A DNA stretch of 64,000 nt from an uncultured Bacilli bacterium (GTDB lineage: Bacteria; Bacillota_I; Bacilli_A; RF39; UBA660): the NCBI GenBank assembly GCA_934101595.1, contig CAKORR010000003.1, forward strand, positions 62,001 to 126,000. Direction: 5' to 3'. Of this stretch, positions 1-7,326 are shown piece after piece. A program made the translations under genes and the position numbers. The notes beneath the pieces were generated by a model, which was not told the origin of the DNA, did no database searches, and worked only from the letters and a program-made list of their open reading frames with translations. Within the stretch, counting starts at the first letter, position 1; every line of letters begins with the position of its first letter.

Positions 1-56
1 AATACATCATTAATAGTTTTATTATATATTTCTTCTACCATTTTTTCATTATTCAT
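1..56 (-). CDS. Partial small protein downstream of the toxin gene (immunity candidate)
   Basis: Only the first 18 codons are inside the window (MNNEKMVEEIYNKTINDV, continuing past the left edge). The ATG has a strong ribosome binding site, AAGGAGGAAAG, which overlaps the stop of the upstream toxin-like gene, so the two are co-transcribed and probably translationally coupled. In polymorphic toxin operons this position usually holds the cognate immunity protein. That is inference from position, since too little sequence is visible to recognise a family. Confidence 0.6.
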   Translation of the reverse strand, partial: MNNEKMVEEIYNKTINDV

Positions 57-68
57 AACTTTCCTCCT

Positions 69-3000
69 TTAACTAGTTATTACTTTTAACCCGCTAACTA
101 TTTTATCAAGATTAGATAAATTTCCCCCTATCGCTTCATCAAAAGCTGGCCCTAACTTGTTTGCAAAAAAATTTGGGACTGTGATTTTATCTATGGGATT
201 TGAAATGAGTGATATATCATTATTGATGTATGCACACTTAATTGTTTCGATGTCTAAACCCTCTATATTCATATTTAAAATTTGCTTCAATCTTCTTACT
301 GCTGGTGTATAACCACAAAATTCTTTAGTTGGATAGGCTTTTCCCATTGCTAATTCATTTAAAAGTTCTGTAACAGTCTCATTTATGCCTGTGTTACTAA
401 TTGAACGACCATTTGAATCACAAATAATCACTCTTAATCCAGCCCTTATGTATGTAATTCCAGTAGACGGGTCAGTATAAGCCCGTCTTGCAGAAAGCTG
501 ATGTAAACTTTCATGCGATATGGTACTTTTTATAATTTTATCCGAATAAGCTAAACTCATTACACTTTCTCTACCATTATTGAAAGCCATCCATCTAGGG
601 TTAGCAGTTGATTTAGCAAATTCTTCAGGTTCTAAAAATATAAACGTACCTTTAAGGTCAGAAAGATCCGATTCACTAGCTAAAGATGAAAACATCTTTC
701 TAAAGTTATTTATCATAACTGTTTCTGCCCAATCATTAAGGCCCACCGCTCTTGGGGATAAATAAAATTTTTTAATGCTTTGCATTCTTTCTTGCACTCT
801 GTTAAGTTTAAAATAATATCCATTACTTTTCATCATATCGTCAATTTGCTTTAAGCCATTTGCTATTTCATTTTTCGATAAACCTTGAAACAATGTATTC
901 ATATTATTCTTAAAATCATATGCAAATGCGTTAAAAATTGATTCTGATTGTATGAGATTTAATAAATATGCTGTAGAAACTTTTTTAGATGCATCACTCC
1001 TTCTTAATTTAACATCAACTGTTTCTTTTAATCCTCTAACGTATTTTCCTGATAGTATCAATTGTTCTATTTCTAAATTATTTACTATGTTATGATAAGT
1101 AACACTGTCAATACTTTTATTTGATAATATCTTATTAAGTTGCTCCACATCTAAATTACTTGTTACTATACCCATATTAGCACTATCTAATTTGCTAATA
1201 GCATTAACAAGGGTAGTTTCATCGGCATTGCCAATAATTAATTTTAAATTATCACTATTGTATACATACGTTATTAATTTTTCTAAAGTACTAGCATCCA
1301 TACTTTTTAATGAACTAATAAGCTCATTTTTTTTCAACGATATTACTTCATCGAAATTAACGCCTGGATTATTTTTTCTTATTGTGACCAATTCTTCAAG
1401 GCTATATTTATTAACATAAAGTGTTTCACCTTCTTTTAATCTTATTGCCTCAATTTCTTTAATTCTTTGTGATTTAGCATTATTTGTTCCTGTTTTTTCA
1501 ACAACTTTAGATTTTTGAGGAGCATTATTTGCACCAACTTTATCAACAATTTTAGAGTTTGGTTGGATACCGCTAGCACGTTTTCCTTTAACACTTGCTA
1601 TTCCGCCCATTGCAGCACTAGCTACTGTTGAAGTTGCTTTATTATATCCATTTAAAACAAGAGTCGAAACTAGTGTTTGAGCAAAAGTATCTCCCATCTC
1701 CTCTTTTATATTATTAAATGCTTCGGTGTCTCCCTCAACAAGTGCTTTATAACCTTTATCCAAAAACAACTGCAATTCTTCTTCGGTTATTTCATTTACA
1801 ACATTACCAAATAAGCCAAATTTTTGTTCAATAACTGAGAATCCAACACCTGATAAAAATAGTGATGTAACAGATTCGGATGCCGTTGAGAATACTGCAT
1901 ATTTAAATGCACCATCAAGGCTTTTACCTTCTTCTAAAGATTGATCAAAAGTGTTACCTAGTATTGAAGCACTCATAGCCACGTTACCAACTATACCACC
2001 AATTTTATTATTCTTTGTAAGTGCCGTTACAACAGTTGACAACGTTGCCGGAATTAACATATTACCAATGGATGAGGCAGTACTATATGTGAAATCCAAG
2101 CCAACTTTGTAATCGTCACTCGATAGTGCTTCAATTATGTACATGTTTTCATAATCATCAACATCAACTACAGAATCAGCAAATACTAAATTATAGTAAC
2201 CACTTAAGAAATTTTGCAAACCATTTTTTACACCCTCACCAGCTGTTCTAACATAATCAACATTATTATTCTTAAGGCTGTTTAAAAATTCTAAAGCATT
2301 AGCTTCTCCTTCTCTTCGATTTAATTCGTCCTCCAAAAATGATAGATAATCGTCAGCGGCGTCAACTGATACTACTTTGTGTAAATAATTATACATAGCA
2401 ATTTCGTCAGGTTCCATGAATAATTTTTGCTTGTCACTTAGATAATCTAGACTTCCATATTTTTCAATACGCCATTCATTACCCTTTTCAATCAAAAATT
2501 GTTCAACACACGCCTCTTGATTAAAAGCTTTCCATGTTTCGTATGATAACTTGCTTCCAGAATTTTTATAAACGTTTTCCATGTATTCGCTTATTTCAGC
2601 TTCTGTATAATTAAAGCCTTCCAATGCACTTAGGCTATATGTTGCTGATTTTGAAGAAAAATTAATTTGCTTTAATTGACCCATATATTCAGCTTTAAAT
2701 GTTACATATGCATCGCGTTTTTTTTCTAAATCGCTTATTTTTGCGGAAAGGCTTTGCATTTCTGCAAATCTTTTATCATCTTGGTTATTTACTTTGTTTT
2801 CAAGCATCTTAACCAGTGGCATGGTATCATCATTATTCGCATCATTTTGCTCATTTAGCAATTGTTCATACTGTTCTTTTAACTTTTTAATTTCACTGTT
2901 TAACTCATTTCCTCTAGAATCAATTTCTTTCATGACCTCTTCAATTGTATCATTTATAAATTTATTTCTTTCTTCAGAAAGAGTTTGTATTTTATTTTGA

Positions 3001-4022
3001 AGCTTATTTAGTTTCGCCCTAGTTTCTTCGTCAATATTATCAGATGCCAAAGCAAAATTGCCGCCTAAATTATTAAATTCATCTAGTAAATTAAGAAGAT
3101 CTTCATCATATTTTTCATATTTAGAACGAGTATCATCATCAATTAATTGCCAATCATCTACTCCCAACTCTTTTAAAGTTTTTTCAAATTCTGGCATATT
3201 TTGAAAAACTGCAGTATTAACTGAGTTTTCATAAACTTGTGAATTTCTATCAGAAATATCATTAATTCCTTTAGCAAATTCACTTTTGATATAATCTACA
3301 TTTTCGCTTTTAGCCATAATTTTGTTTAATAAATCTAACAATTTTCCCTGAAGCCAATTAATTATTCGATCCATAAAACTTGAATTCTCATCAGAAAGCT
3401 CTTTAGTTTCATTGGCACCAGTCTTGCTGTTATCTACACTATCAACTTTTAAGATATTGTCTGCAACAGTTACAAGATCATTAGTTTCTACAGCTTTTGT
3501 TGTTTCTTCAGTTTTAGAAACTTGGTTTGAAGAAGATGTATCAGTTGGCTTAACTGTTTCAATATTTGTAGTTTTATCTATTTCTTTTGTGGCTTTACTT
3601 ACATTCTCTACTTTAACATCATTAGTAGTGTTTTCCTTTTTTACATCAACACTACTTTTTTCTTCTGGCTCACTAGTAGTATCACCTAAGTATTCAATAT
3701 TATCAGCCTTATTACTACTTCTCGTGTTAGTTTTTGTTGGTCTATTACTATTCGTATCACGAACGATGCCTCTAATAGAGTTAACATTTCCTTTTTCGAT
3801 ACCGCCAATAATACTTATAGCGTCACTTATAGATTTGCTAGCTTCACTACTAATTCTTTGAACTTCTTTATATTTTTCTAAAATATTATTTATGTCACTA
3901 GAAAAATCACTAGAAAAAGAATTTCTAGATAAGAAATTTATAATTGCTTGGATTATATTACCAGCTAATCTTAAATCTGAGGATATAATCTCTTTTAATT
4001 TTGACAAATCCACATTAATCAT
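69..4022 (-). CDS. Large T7SS-associated polymorphic toxin-like protein with C-terminal HExxH motif
   Basis: A 1317-residue protein at the end of an Esx/DUF4176 operon, the usual place of an LXG-type effector of the type VII secretion system. By eye the order is: an N-terminal helical region (about 1-80), a Thr/Ser/Glu-rich linker (about 90-215), long coiled coils (about 330-450), a hydrophobic Gly/Ala/Ser-rich section (about 620-740), and a C-terminal domain. The C-terminal domain carries HESLH (residues 1170-1174), a zinc-metallopeptidase HExxH motif, followed by a Glu about 41 residues on (E1215) that could be the third metal ligand. I did not recognise a named LXG domain, so the effector call rests on context plus architecture. 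The start follows AGGAATATGTG. A metal-dependent toxin or protease is the favoured reading; a large adhesin is possible. Confidence 0.7.
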   Translation of the reverse strand: MINVDLSKLKEIISSDLRLAGNIIQAIINFLSRNSFSSDFSSDINNILEKYKEVQRISSEASKSISDAISIIGGIEKGNVNSIRGIVRDTNSNRPTKTNTRSSNKADNIEYLGDTTSEPEEKSSVDVKKENTTNDVKVENVSKATKEIDKTTNIETVKPTDTSSSNQVSKTEETTKAVETNDLVTVADNILKVDSVDNSKTGANETKELSDENSSFMDRIINWLQGKLLDLLNKIMAKSENVDYIKSEFAKGINDISDRNSQVYENSVNTAVFQNMPEFEKTLKELGVDDWQLIDDDTRSKYEKYDEDLLNLLDEFNNLGGNFALASDNIDEETRAKLNKLQNKIQTLSEERNKFINDTIEEVMKEIDSRGNELNSEIKKLKEQYEQLLNEQNDANNDDTMPLVKMLENKVNNQDDKRFAEMQSLSAKISDLEKKRDAYVTFKAEYMGQLKQINFSSKSATYSLSALEGFNYTEAEISEYMENVYKNSGSKLSYETWKAFNQEACVEQFLIEKGNEWRIEKYGSLDYLSDKQKLFMEPDEIAMYNYLHKVVSVDAADDYLSFLEDELNRREGEANALEFLNSLKNNNVDYVRTAGEGVKNGLQNFLSGYYNLVFADSVVDVDDYENMYIIEALSSDDYKVGLDFTYSTASSIGNMLIPATLSTVVTALTKNNKIGGIVGNVAMSASILGNTFDQSLEEGKSLDGAFKYAVFSTASESVTSLFLSGVGFSVIEQKFGLFGNVVNEITEEELQLFLDKGYKALVEGDTEAFNNIKEEMGDTFAQTLVSTLVLNGYNKATSTVASAAMGGIASVKGKRASGIQPNSKIVDKVGANNAPQKSKVVEKTGTNNAKSQRIKEIEAIRLKEGETLYVNKYSLEELVTIRKNNPGVNFDEVISLKKNELISSLKSMDASTLEKLITYVYNSDNLKLIIGNADETTLVNAISKLDSANMGIVTSNLDVEQLNKILSNKSIDSVTYHNIVNNLEIEQLILSGKYVRGLKETVDVKLRRSDASKKVSTAYLLNLIQSESIFNAFAYDFKNNMNTLFQGLSKNEIANGLKQIDDMMKSNGYYFKLNRVQERMQSIKKFYLSPRAVGLNDWAETVMINNFRKMFSSLASESDLSDLKGTFIFLEPEEFAKSTANPRWMAFNNGRESVMSLAYSDKIIKSTISHESLHQLSARRAYTDPSTGITYIRAGLRVIICDSNGRSISNTGINETVTELLNELAMGKAYPTKEFCGYTPAVRRLKQILNMNIEGLDIETIKCAYINNDISLISNPIDKITVPNFFANKLGPAFDEAIGGNLSNLDKIVSGLKVITS

Positions 4023-4036
4023 AAAATCACATATTC

Positions 4037-4402
4037 CTAGCTTTCTGCGTTATAATACTCATACTTTAATTGTTCAATTCTATTTCTATCATAAGTTATA
4101 GTGTTATTATTAGATGATATTTTATTATTAATTTTAGTTATAAGATTATTTGTATCATTCACAGCATCATTAATAATAGAAATACTATCTGAAACTTTAC
4201 CCTTATCAGCACTAGATCCATTTATAATATTATTGGAGAGTTTGTCATTAGCTTCAGTAAAATCATCTATGGCATCCTTGCTTTTATTAAGAATAGTATT
4301 TAACATAGTTACATTACGTCCTAATTTATTGTTTTCCCTATTAAGACTATAGATTTCTTTTTGAAGGCGACTAATTTCATTAAAAATTTCCGATCTTGTC
4401 AT
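4037..4402 (-). CDS. Small coiled-coil protein, YwqH/DUF5082-like, T7SS effector accessory
   Basis: A 121-residue, almost entirely helical protein with heptad-like spacing (residues about 1-50 and 75-115) and no cysteines or membrane segment. It starts 4 nt inside the DUF4176 gene (ATGA-type overlap) and ends 14 nt before the toxin-like gene. In Bacillus ywqH-ywqI-ywqJ and streptococcal LXG loci, small helical DUF5082/DUF5344-type proteins are encoded directly before the effector and help bring it to the secretion machine. The DUF5082 assignment is from size, helicity and place, not from a specific motif. Confidence 0.6.
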   Translation of the reverse strand: MTRSEIFNEISRLQKEIYSLNRENNKLGRNVTMLNTILNKSKDAIDDFTEANDKLSNNIINGSSADKGKVSDSISIINDAVNDTNNLITKINNKISSNNNTITYDRNRIEQLKYEYYNAES

Positions 4403-4656
4403 AATGTCTCCACATCAATACTTTTAGCTATTTCGTTAAATTCTTCATCCATGTATCCCTTATAAAAAACTTTATCAATATCTTCACTATTAAACAAAAG
4501 ATAACTTCTATCGACAGTTATCCCTTCTGGATATTTACAACCGACATAATCGTATTCTTTATCGGTGTTTTTATCTTTTACGCTATATCCAGTAATCATT
4601 ATTTTTTTACTAGCATTTTTTAAAATAACCACACTGCCAATTGGTAAAAACAACAT
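4399..4656 (-). CDS. DUF4176 family protein, T7SS effector-associated
   Basis: An 85-residue protein. Its start (LPIGSVVILKNASKKIMITGY) closely resembles DUF4176 proteins, which begin with LPIGSVV.LKgg.kkLMI.G and then a short acidic body with a conserved Asp-Tyr (here EYDYVGCKYPEG). DUF4176 proteins recur next to LXG effectors in Firmicutes and are thought to act as effector-specific targeting or chaperone factors in the cytoplasm. The ribosome binding site is AGAGGTGG. It lies after an 80-nt gap holding an imperfect hairpin, and overlaps the next gene by 4 nt. Confidence 0.75.
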   Translation of the reverse strand: MLFLPIGSVVILKNASKKIMITGYSVKDKNTDKEYDYVGCKYPEGITVDRSYLLFNSEDIDKVFYKGYMDEEFNEIAKSIDVETL

Positions 4657-4699
4657 ATAACCACCTCTAGATATTCTTTTTTAATATTTACAAAAGCAC

Positions 4700-4721
4700 G
4701 GTTCCATCGAATGATAGAACC
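4700..4721 (-). other. Imperfect hairpin between the Esx pair and DUF4176 gene
   Basis: GGTTC pairs with GAACC across an inner ATC/GAT stem with one mismatch and a 4-nt loop. There is no clean U-run on the minus strand, so it is not a standard terminator. It may be an RNA-processing or attenuation element setting the ratio of the Esx proteins to the downstream genes. Function is inference. Confidence 0.4.
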
Positions 4722-4736
4722 CTGATTTCATAACTA

Positions 4737-5021
4737 TTAAACAATTTTTGATGCTGCAGCGTTTTCGATATCTTCGTATCCTTTTTTTACTACATCAATC
4801 AAATATTTTCTACAATCATCAATTGCTTCTTTAAATGATTGGAAAGATCTTTGCATGTTTGCATGTGCATCATGCATTTCTTTAGCAGCTGGTGAATCGT
4901 ATATAGAATCAACACGATTCATAATTCCTGCTAGTTCACTATTAATTATTTGATCTAATCTAGTAGATGAACTATTCAACTCTTCAGCTGCTCTATCACA
5001 TTCTGCTGAACTAAATTTCAT
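4737..5021 (-). CDS. WXG100-like (ESAT-6 superfamily) protein without the WXG motif
   Basis: A 94-residue all-helical protein with the helix-turn-helix hairpin layout of Esx proteins. The turn between the two helices, where WXG normally sits, reads IYDSPAAKEMHDA, so the Trp is missing. Such WXG-less partners are common in T7SS effector operons and usually form a heterodimer with a second small helical protein. It is the second gene of the operon, 17 nt after the other Esx-like gene, with an AGGAATAAAATA ribosome site. It is probably secreted or acts as a targeting partner for the large effector. Confidence 0.75.
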   Translation of the reverse strand: MKFSSAECDRAAEELNSSSTRLDQIINSELAGIMNRVDSIYDSPAAKEMHDAHANMQRSFQSFKEAIDDCRKYLIDVVKKGYEDIENAAASKIV

Positions 5022-5038
5022 TATTTTATTCCTTTCTA

Positions 5039-5308
5039 TTATTCATTTTCAAAGTTTTGATAAGCTGAGCCTGTAGCTTTAATAAGCTCACCAAAGTTCT
5101 TTAAGTTTTCACCAAAATCTTCAAATTCTTTACGGCAATTATCCATTTTTGATTTAAAGTTTTGACTCTTTGTACCTGTCCAACTATTAGATAATTGATC
5201 TAATACTTGATATATTTTAGCTATTTGAGTACTATAGTCTTCTGCCTTATTAACAACTTCACCACCTAATTGTTGTAATGTTGCAGGATCGTCGCATCTA
5301 ATATTCAT
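5039..5308 (-). CDS. WXG100 family protein (EsxA-like)
   Basis: An 89-residue helical protein with the central turn motif SWTGTKSQNF, a W-T-G version of WXG, at about residues 42-51. Length, helix-turn-helix layout and motif position fit the WXG100 family of type VII secretion substrates. The C-terminal half has a Y..F..E-type end (AYQNFENE) similar to the YxxxD/E export signal. It is the first gene of the effector operon, with a GGGAGGTG ribosome site. No EssC, EssB or EsaA machinery gene is in the window, so the secretion core must lie elsewhere. Confidence 0.85.
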   Translation of the reverse strand: MNIRCDDPATLQQLGGEVVNKAEDYSTQIAKIYQVLDQLSNSWTGTKSQNFKSKMDNCRKEFEDFGENLKNFGELIKATGSAYQNFENE

Positions 5309-5356
5309 AACTTCACCTCCCTTATACTATCTAATAAAATAATAACAAATACAAAT

Positions 5357-5383
5357 AAAAATAGCAATTTATTTGCTATTTTT
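5357..5383 (-). terminator. Bidirectional-looking terminator after the zinc-ribbon gene
   Basis: An 11-bp perfect stem (AAAAATAGCAA / TTGCTATTTTT) with a 5-nt loop and T-rich flanks. It ends the minus-strand zinc-ribbon gene and separates it from the Esx operon. Confidence 0.7.
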
Positions 5384-5424
5384 TTACGAAATAGTGTAAC
5401 TGCAGGCGAAAAAAATTATGCCTT

Positions 5425-6156
5425 TTATTTACAAGTAAATCCTACACTTTCTAATTCTTTTTGAAAATCTCTAACATTATTTTGATAAGAACTTATATCC
5501 AAATCAATAAAATCTTCCGTTAATGAGAAATTATTTTCTTTGAAATTATAAGTGAGAACATAGCTATTATTATTAAGCTTAGCTTTTACTACCTCATTAA
5601 ATTTATTCTTTGTTTTAAGGCCTTCAAGCATTGTATTATATAAATCTTTAAATTCTTTCTTATTACTGTCCTTTAATTTGTTTTTAGTAATGTATGTAAA
5701 TTCTTTTAAATTATCCTCATCATATTTCATTTTTACTATAATTGTATATAAAGAATTATTTGTTTTATTTTCACTTTTGCAAGTAATTGTATGAGACTCT
5801 TTATTAATAAGAACTATTAACAAAAGAGCTACTAAAACCATTAGAACATATATATATATTATTTTGTCTATTTTTTTAATTTTCTTTATTAATTTTTTTA
5901 ATTCTTTTTTTTCTTCATGAAATTCAATAATTGGTTCTTTTTTTTCTTCTTTTACAGTATTTACTTTTTTAGTGCTTTTAATTGCTGTCTTTGTGGAAAC
6001 CTTTTTAGTATCAGCCTTTTTAGTTTCATTAGTAATATCTTGTGAAGTTTTCTTTTTAGTGTTAGCAGTTTTCTTTCTAACAATTAATTTGGCATTACAA
6101 AATTCGCAAGTTTTTGCCCCAGCTTTATTTTCCTTTTTGCATTTTGGACATTTCAT
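5425..6156 (-). CDS. Zinc-ribbon, membrane-anchored protein of unknown function
   Basis: A 243-residue protein beginning with a four-cysteine zinc ribbon (CPKC at 3-6, CEFC at 17-20). A Lys/Thr-rich, probably disordered stretch follows (about 25-95), then one membrane segment (IYVLMVLVALLLIVLI, about 101-117), then an external domain of about 125 residues with two cysteines (CKSEN and the final CK). The zinc ribbon faces the cytoplasm and the C-terminal part should be outside. Proteins with this plan are frequent in Bacillota; no function is known to me. Ribosome site GGAGTGG. Single gene followed by a terminator. Confidence 0.65.
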   Translation of the reverse strand: MKCPKCKKENKAGAKTCEFCNAKLIVRKKTANTKKKTSQDITNETKKADTKKVSTKTAIKSTKKVNTVKEEKKEPIIEFHEEKKELKKLIKKIKKIDKIIYIYVLMVLVALLLIVLINKESHTITCKSENKTNNSLYTIIVKMKYDEDNLKEFTYITKNKLKDSNKKEFKDLYNTMLEGLKTKNKFNEVVKAKLNNNSYVLTYNFKENNFSLTEDFIDLDISSYQNNVRDFQKELESVGFTCK

Positions 6157-6277
6157 ATAACCACTCCATACTCTTTACTTTAAGTAGTATAACATTAATT
6201 TGTACAAATTGCAATTTTTTAAAACTATAGCCCACTCTAGTAGGTATTTTTATCATACCATATTCTAGGAGGTAAAT

Positions 6278-6703
6278 ATGTTATTTGATGGTGATGACTT
6301 TAATGTAATTTCCTTTATGGAAATTCCTGGTAGTGATTTTAATAGAAAGATTACTACTGTAAAAGAAGGCTTTATGAGAGGAAATATGTTCAACAATGAA
6401 TATAAACCTTATAAAAATTATAAAGTTAAAGAATTAGTTGCAACTAATGATAAAGAAGAACAACTTTTTAGAATTATGGCACTATCCTTTGCTATTAATG
6501 ATTTAAATTTATTACTTGATCTAAATCCTAACGATAGAGAAAATTTTAATACTTTTAAATCATTAATTAAAGAAAAAAATGCCTTAGAGCAAAAATATAT
6601 TGAAAAATACGGACCATTAACGCTTGAAGAAACAACTAAAAATAGTTTTGATTGGGTATCAACATTCCCATGGGAAAATGAAGGAGGTAGCAAATATGTT
6701 TAG
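6278..6703 (+). CDS. cotJB: CotJA-CotJB fusion, spore coat protein
   Basis: A 141-residue protein. The C-terminal part (about 63-135) matches CotJB: FAINDLNLLLDLNPND, then EKYGPLTLEE and WVSTFPWENE, the family's ELnLYLD.HP.D, YGPLt and PWpWE signatures. The first about 55 residues hold GFMRGNMFNNEYKPY, which resembles the CotJA core G.lFpeL.rPY, so CotJA and CotJB appear fused. CotJ proteins sit in the inner spore coat and are made in the mother cell. The ATG follows AGGAGG. The gene overlaps cotJC by 8 nt. A CATACCAT element upstream resembles a sigma-E -10, but no convincing -35 was found. Confidence 0.85.
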   Translation: MLFDGDDFNVISFMEIPGSDFNRKITTVKEGFMRGNMFNNEYKPYKNYKVKELVATNDKEEQLFRIMALSFAINDLNLLLDLNPNDRENFNTFKSLIKEKNALEQKYIEKYGPLTLEETTKNSFDWVSTFPWENEGGSKYV

Positions 6704-7256
6704 TTATATAAAACACACTAACTATCCAATTAACATCAAGAAAAAAGATTTAAGAATGGCAAAATATTTAATTACTCAATTTGGAGGACCAAATGGAGAA
6801 TTAGGAGCCGCTATGCGTTATTTTTCACAAAAATTTTCAATGCCAGATGATATAGGAAGAGCTTTACTTAATGATATTGCTACTGAAGAACTTGGCCACT
6901 GTGAAATGATTTGTACAATGGTACGTCAATTAACTAAAAACGCTACTGTAAAAGAAATGGAAGAAGCTGGTTTAAGTAGCTTATATGTTGAACATAACAA
7001 AGGAATTTATCCAATGGATTCAAATGGAATTCCATTTAATGCCGCTGCTTTCGCATCAACTGGAAATCCTATTGTAGATTTAAGTGAAGATATGGCTGCT
7101 GAACAAAAAGCTCGTGCTACATACGAAAATTTAATTGACATTGCTAAAGATGAAGACGTAATACAAGTATTATTGTTTTTAAGGCAAAGAGAAATTATTC
7201 ATTATAATCGCTTTAAAGAGTTATTCGATTATTATTTAGAAAAAGGTTATTATTAA
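6696..7256 (+). CDS. cotJC: CotJC, manganese-catalase-like spore coat protein
   Basis: A 186-residue protein of the ferritin-like Mn-catalase fold. Metal-binding helices are visible: GGPNGELGAAMRYF, IATEELGHCEMI (the ExxH of the dinuclear centre), EDMAAEQKARATYE and REIIHYNRF. Length is typical for CotJC. The start is the ATG after GGAGGTAGCAAAT, which makes an 8-nt overlap with cotJA/B; a longer reading frame upstream has no ribosome site. It is likely a peroxide-detoxifying or structural coat component made late in sporulation. It is followed by a weak hairpin with a T-run. Confidence 0.92.
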   Translation: MFSYIKHTNYPINIKKKDLRMAKYLITQFGGPNGELGAAMRYFSQKFSMPDDIGRALLNDIATEELGHCEMICTMVRQLTKNATVKEMEEAGLSSLYVEHNKGIYPMDSNGIPFNAAAFASTGNPIVDLSEDMAAEQKARATYENLIDIAKDEDVIQVLLFLRQREIIHYNRFKELFDYYLEKGYY

Positions 7257-7259
7257 ATT

Positions 7260-7284
7260 GTAGGCTTGCCTACTTTTTATTTTT
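7260..7284 (+). terminator. Weak terminator after cotJC
   Basis: GTAGG / CCTAC stem with a 4-nt loop followed by TTTTTATTTTT, directly after the cotJC stop codon. The stem is short. Confidence 0.5.
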
Positions 7285-7326
7285 GCAATATTCTCTATTT
7301 TAAGATATAATTGTTATGGTGATAAT

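Noticed and set aside
3412..3861. A 149-codon plus-strand frame rich in Leu, Ser and Val
   Set aside because: It is the antisense of the Thr/Ser/Glu-rich linker of the toxin-like gene and has no ribosome site.
5250..5340. Sigma-A promoter directly before the Esx operon (TTGTTA/TATAAG)
   Set aside because: The transcript start would fall in the ribosome site, so the match is probably chance in AT-rich DNA.
6624..6695. A 24-codon upstream extension of cotJC
   Set aside because: The frame is open, but lies inside cotJA/B with no ribosome site; the ATG at 6696 has GGAGG and matches the family start.
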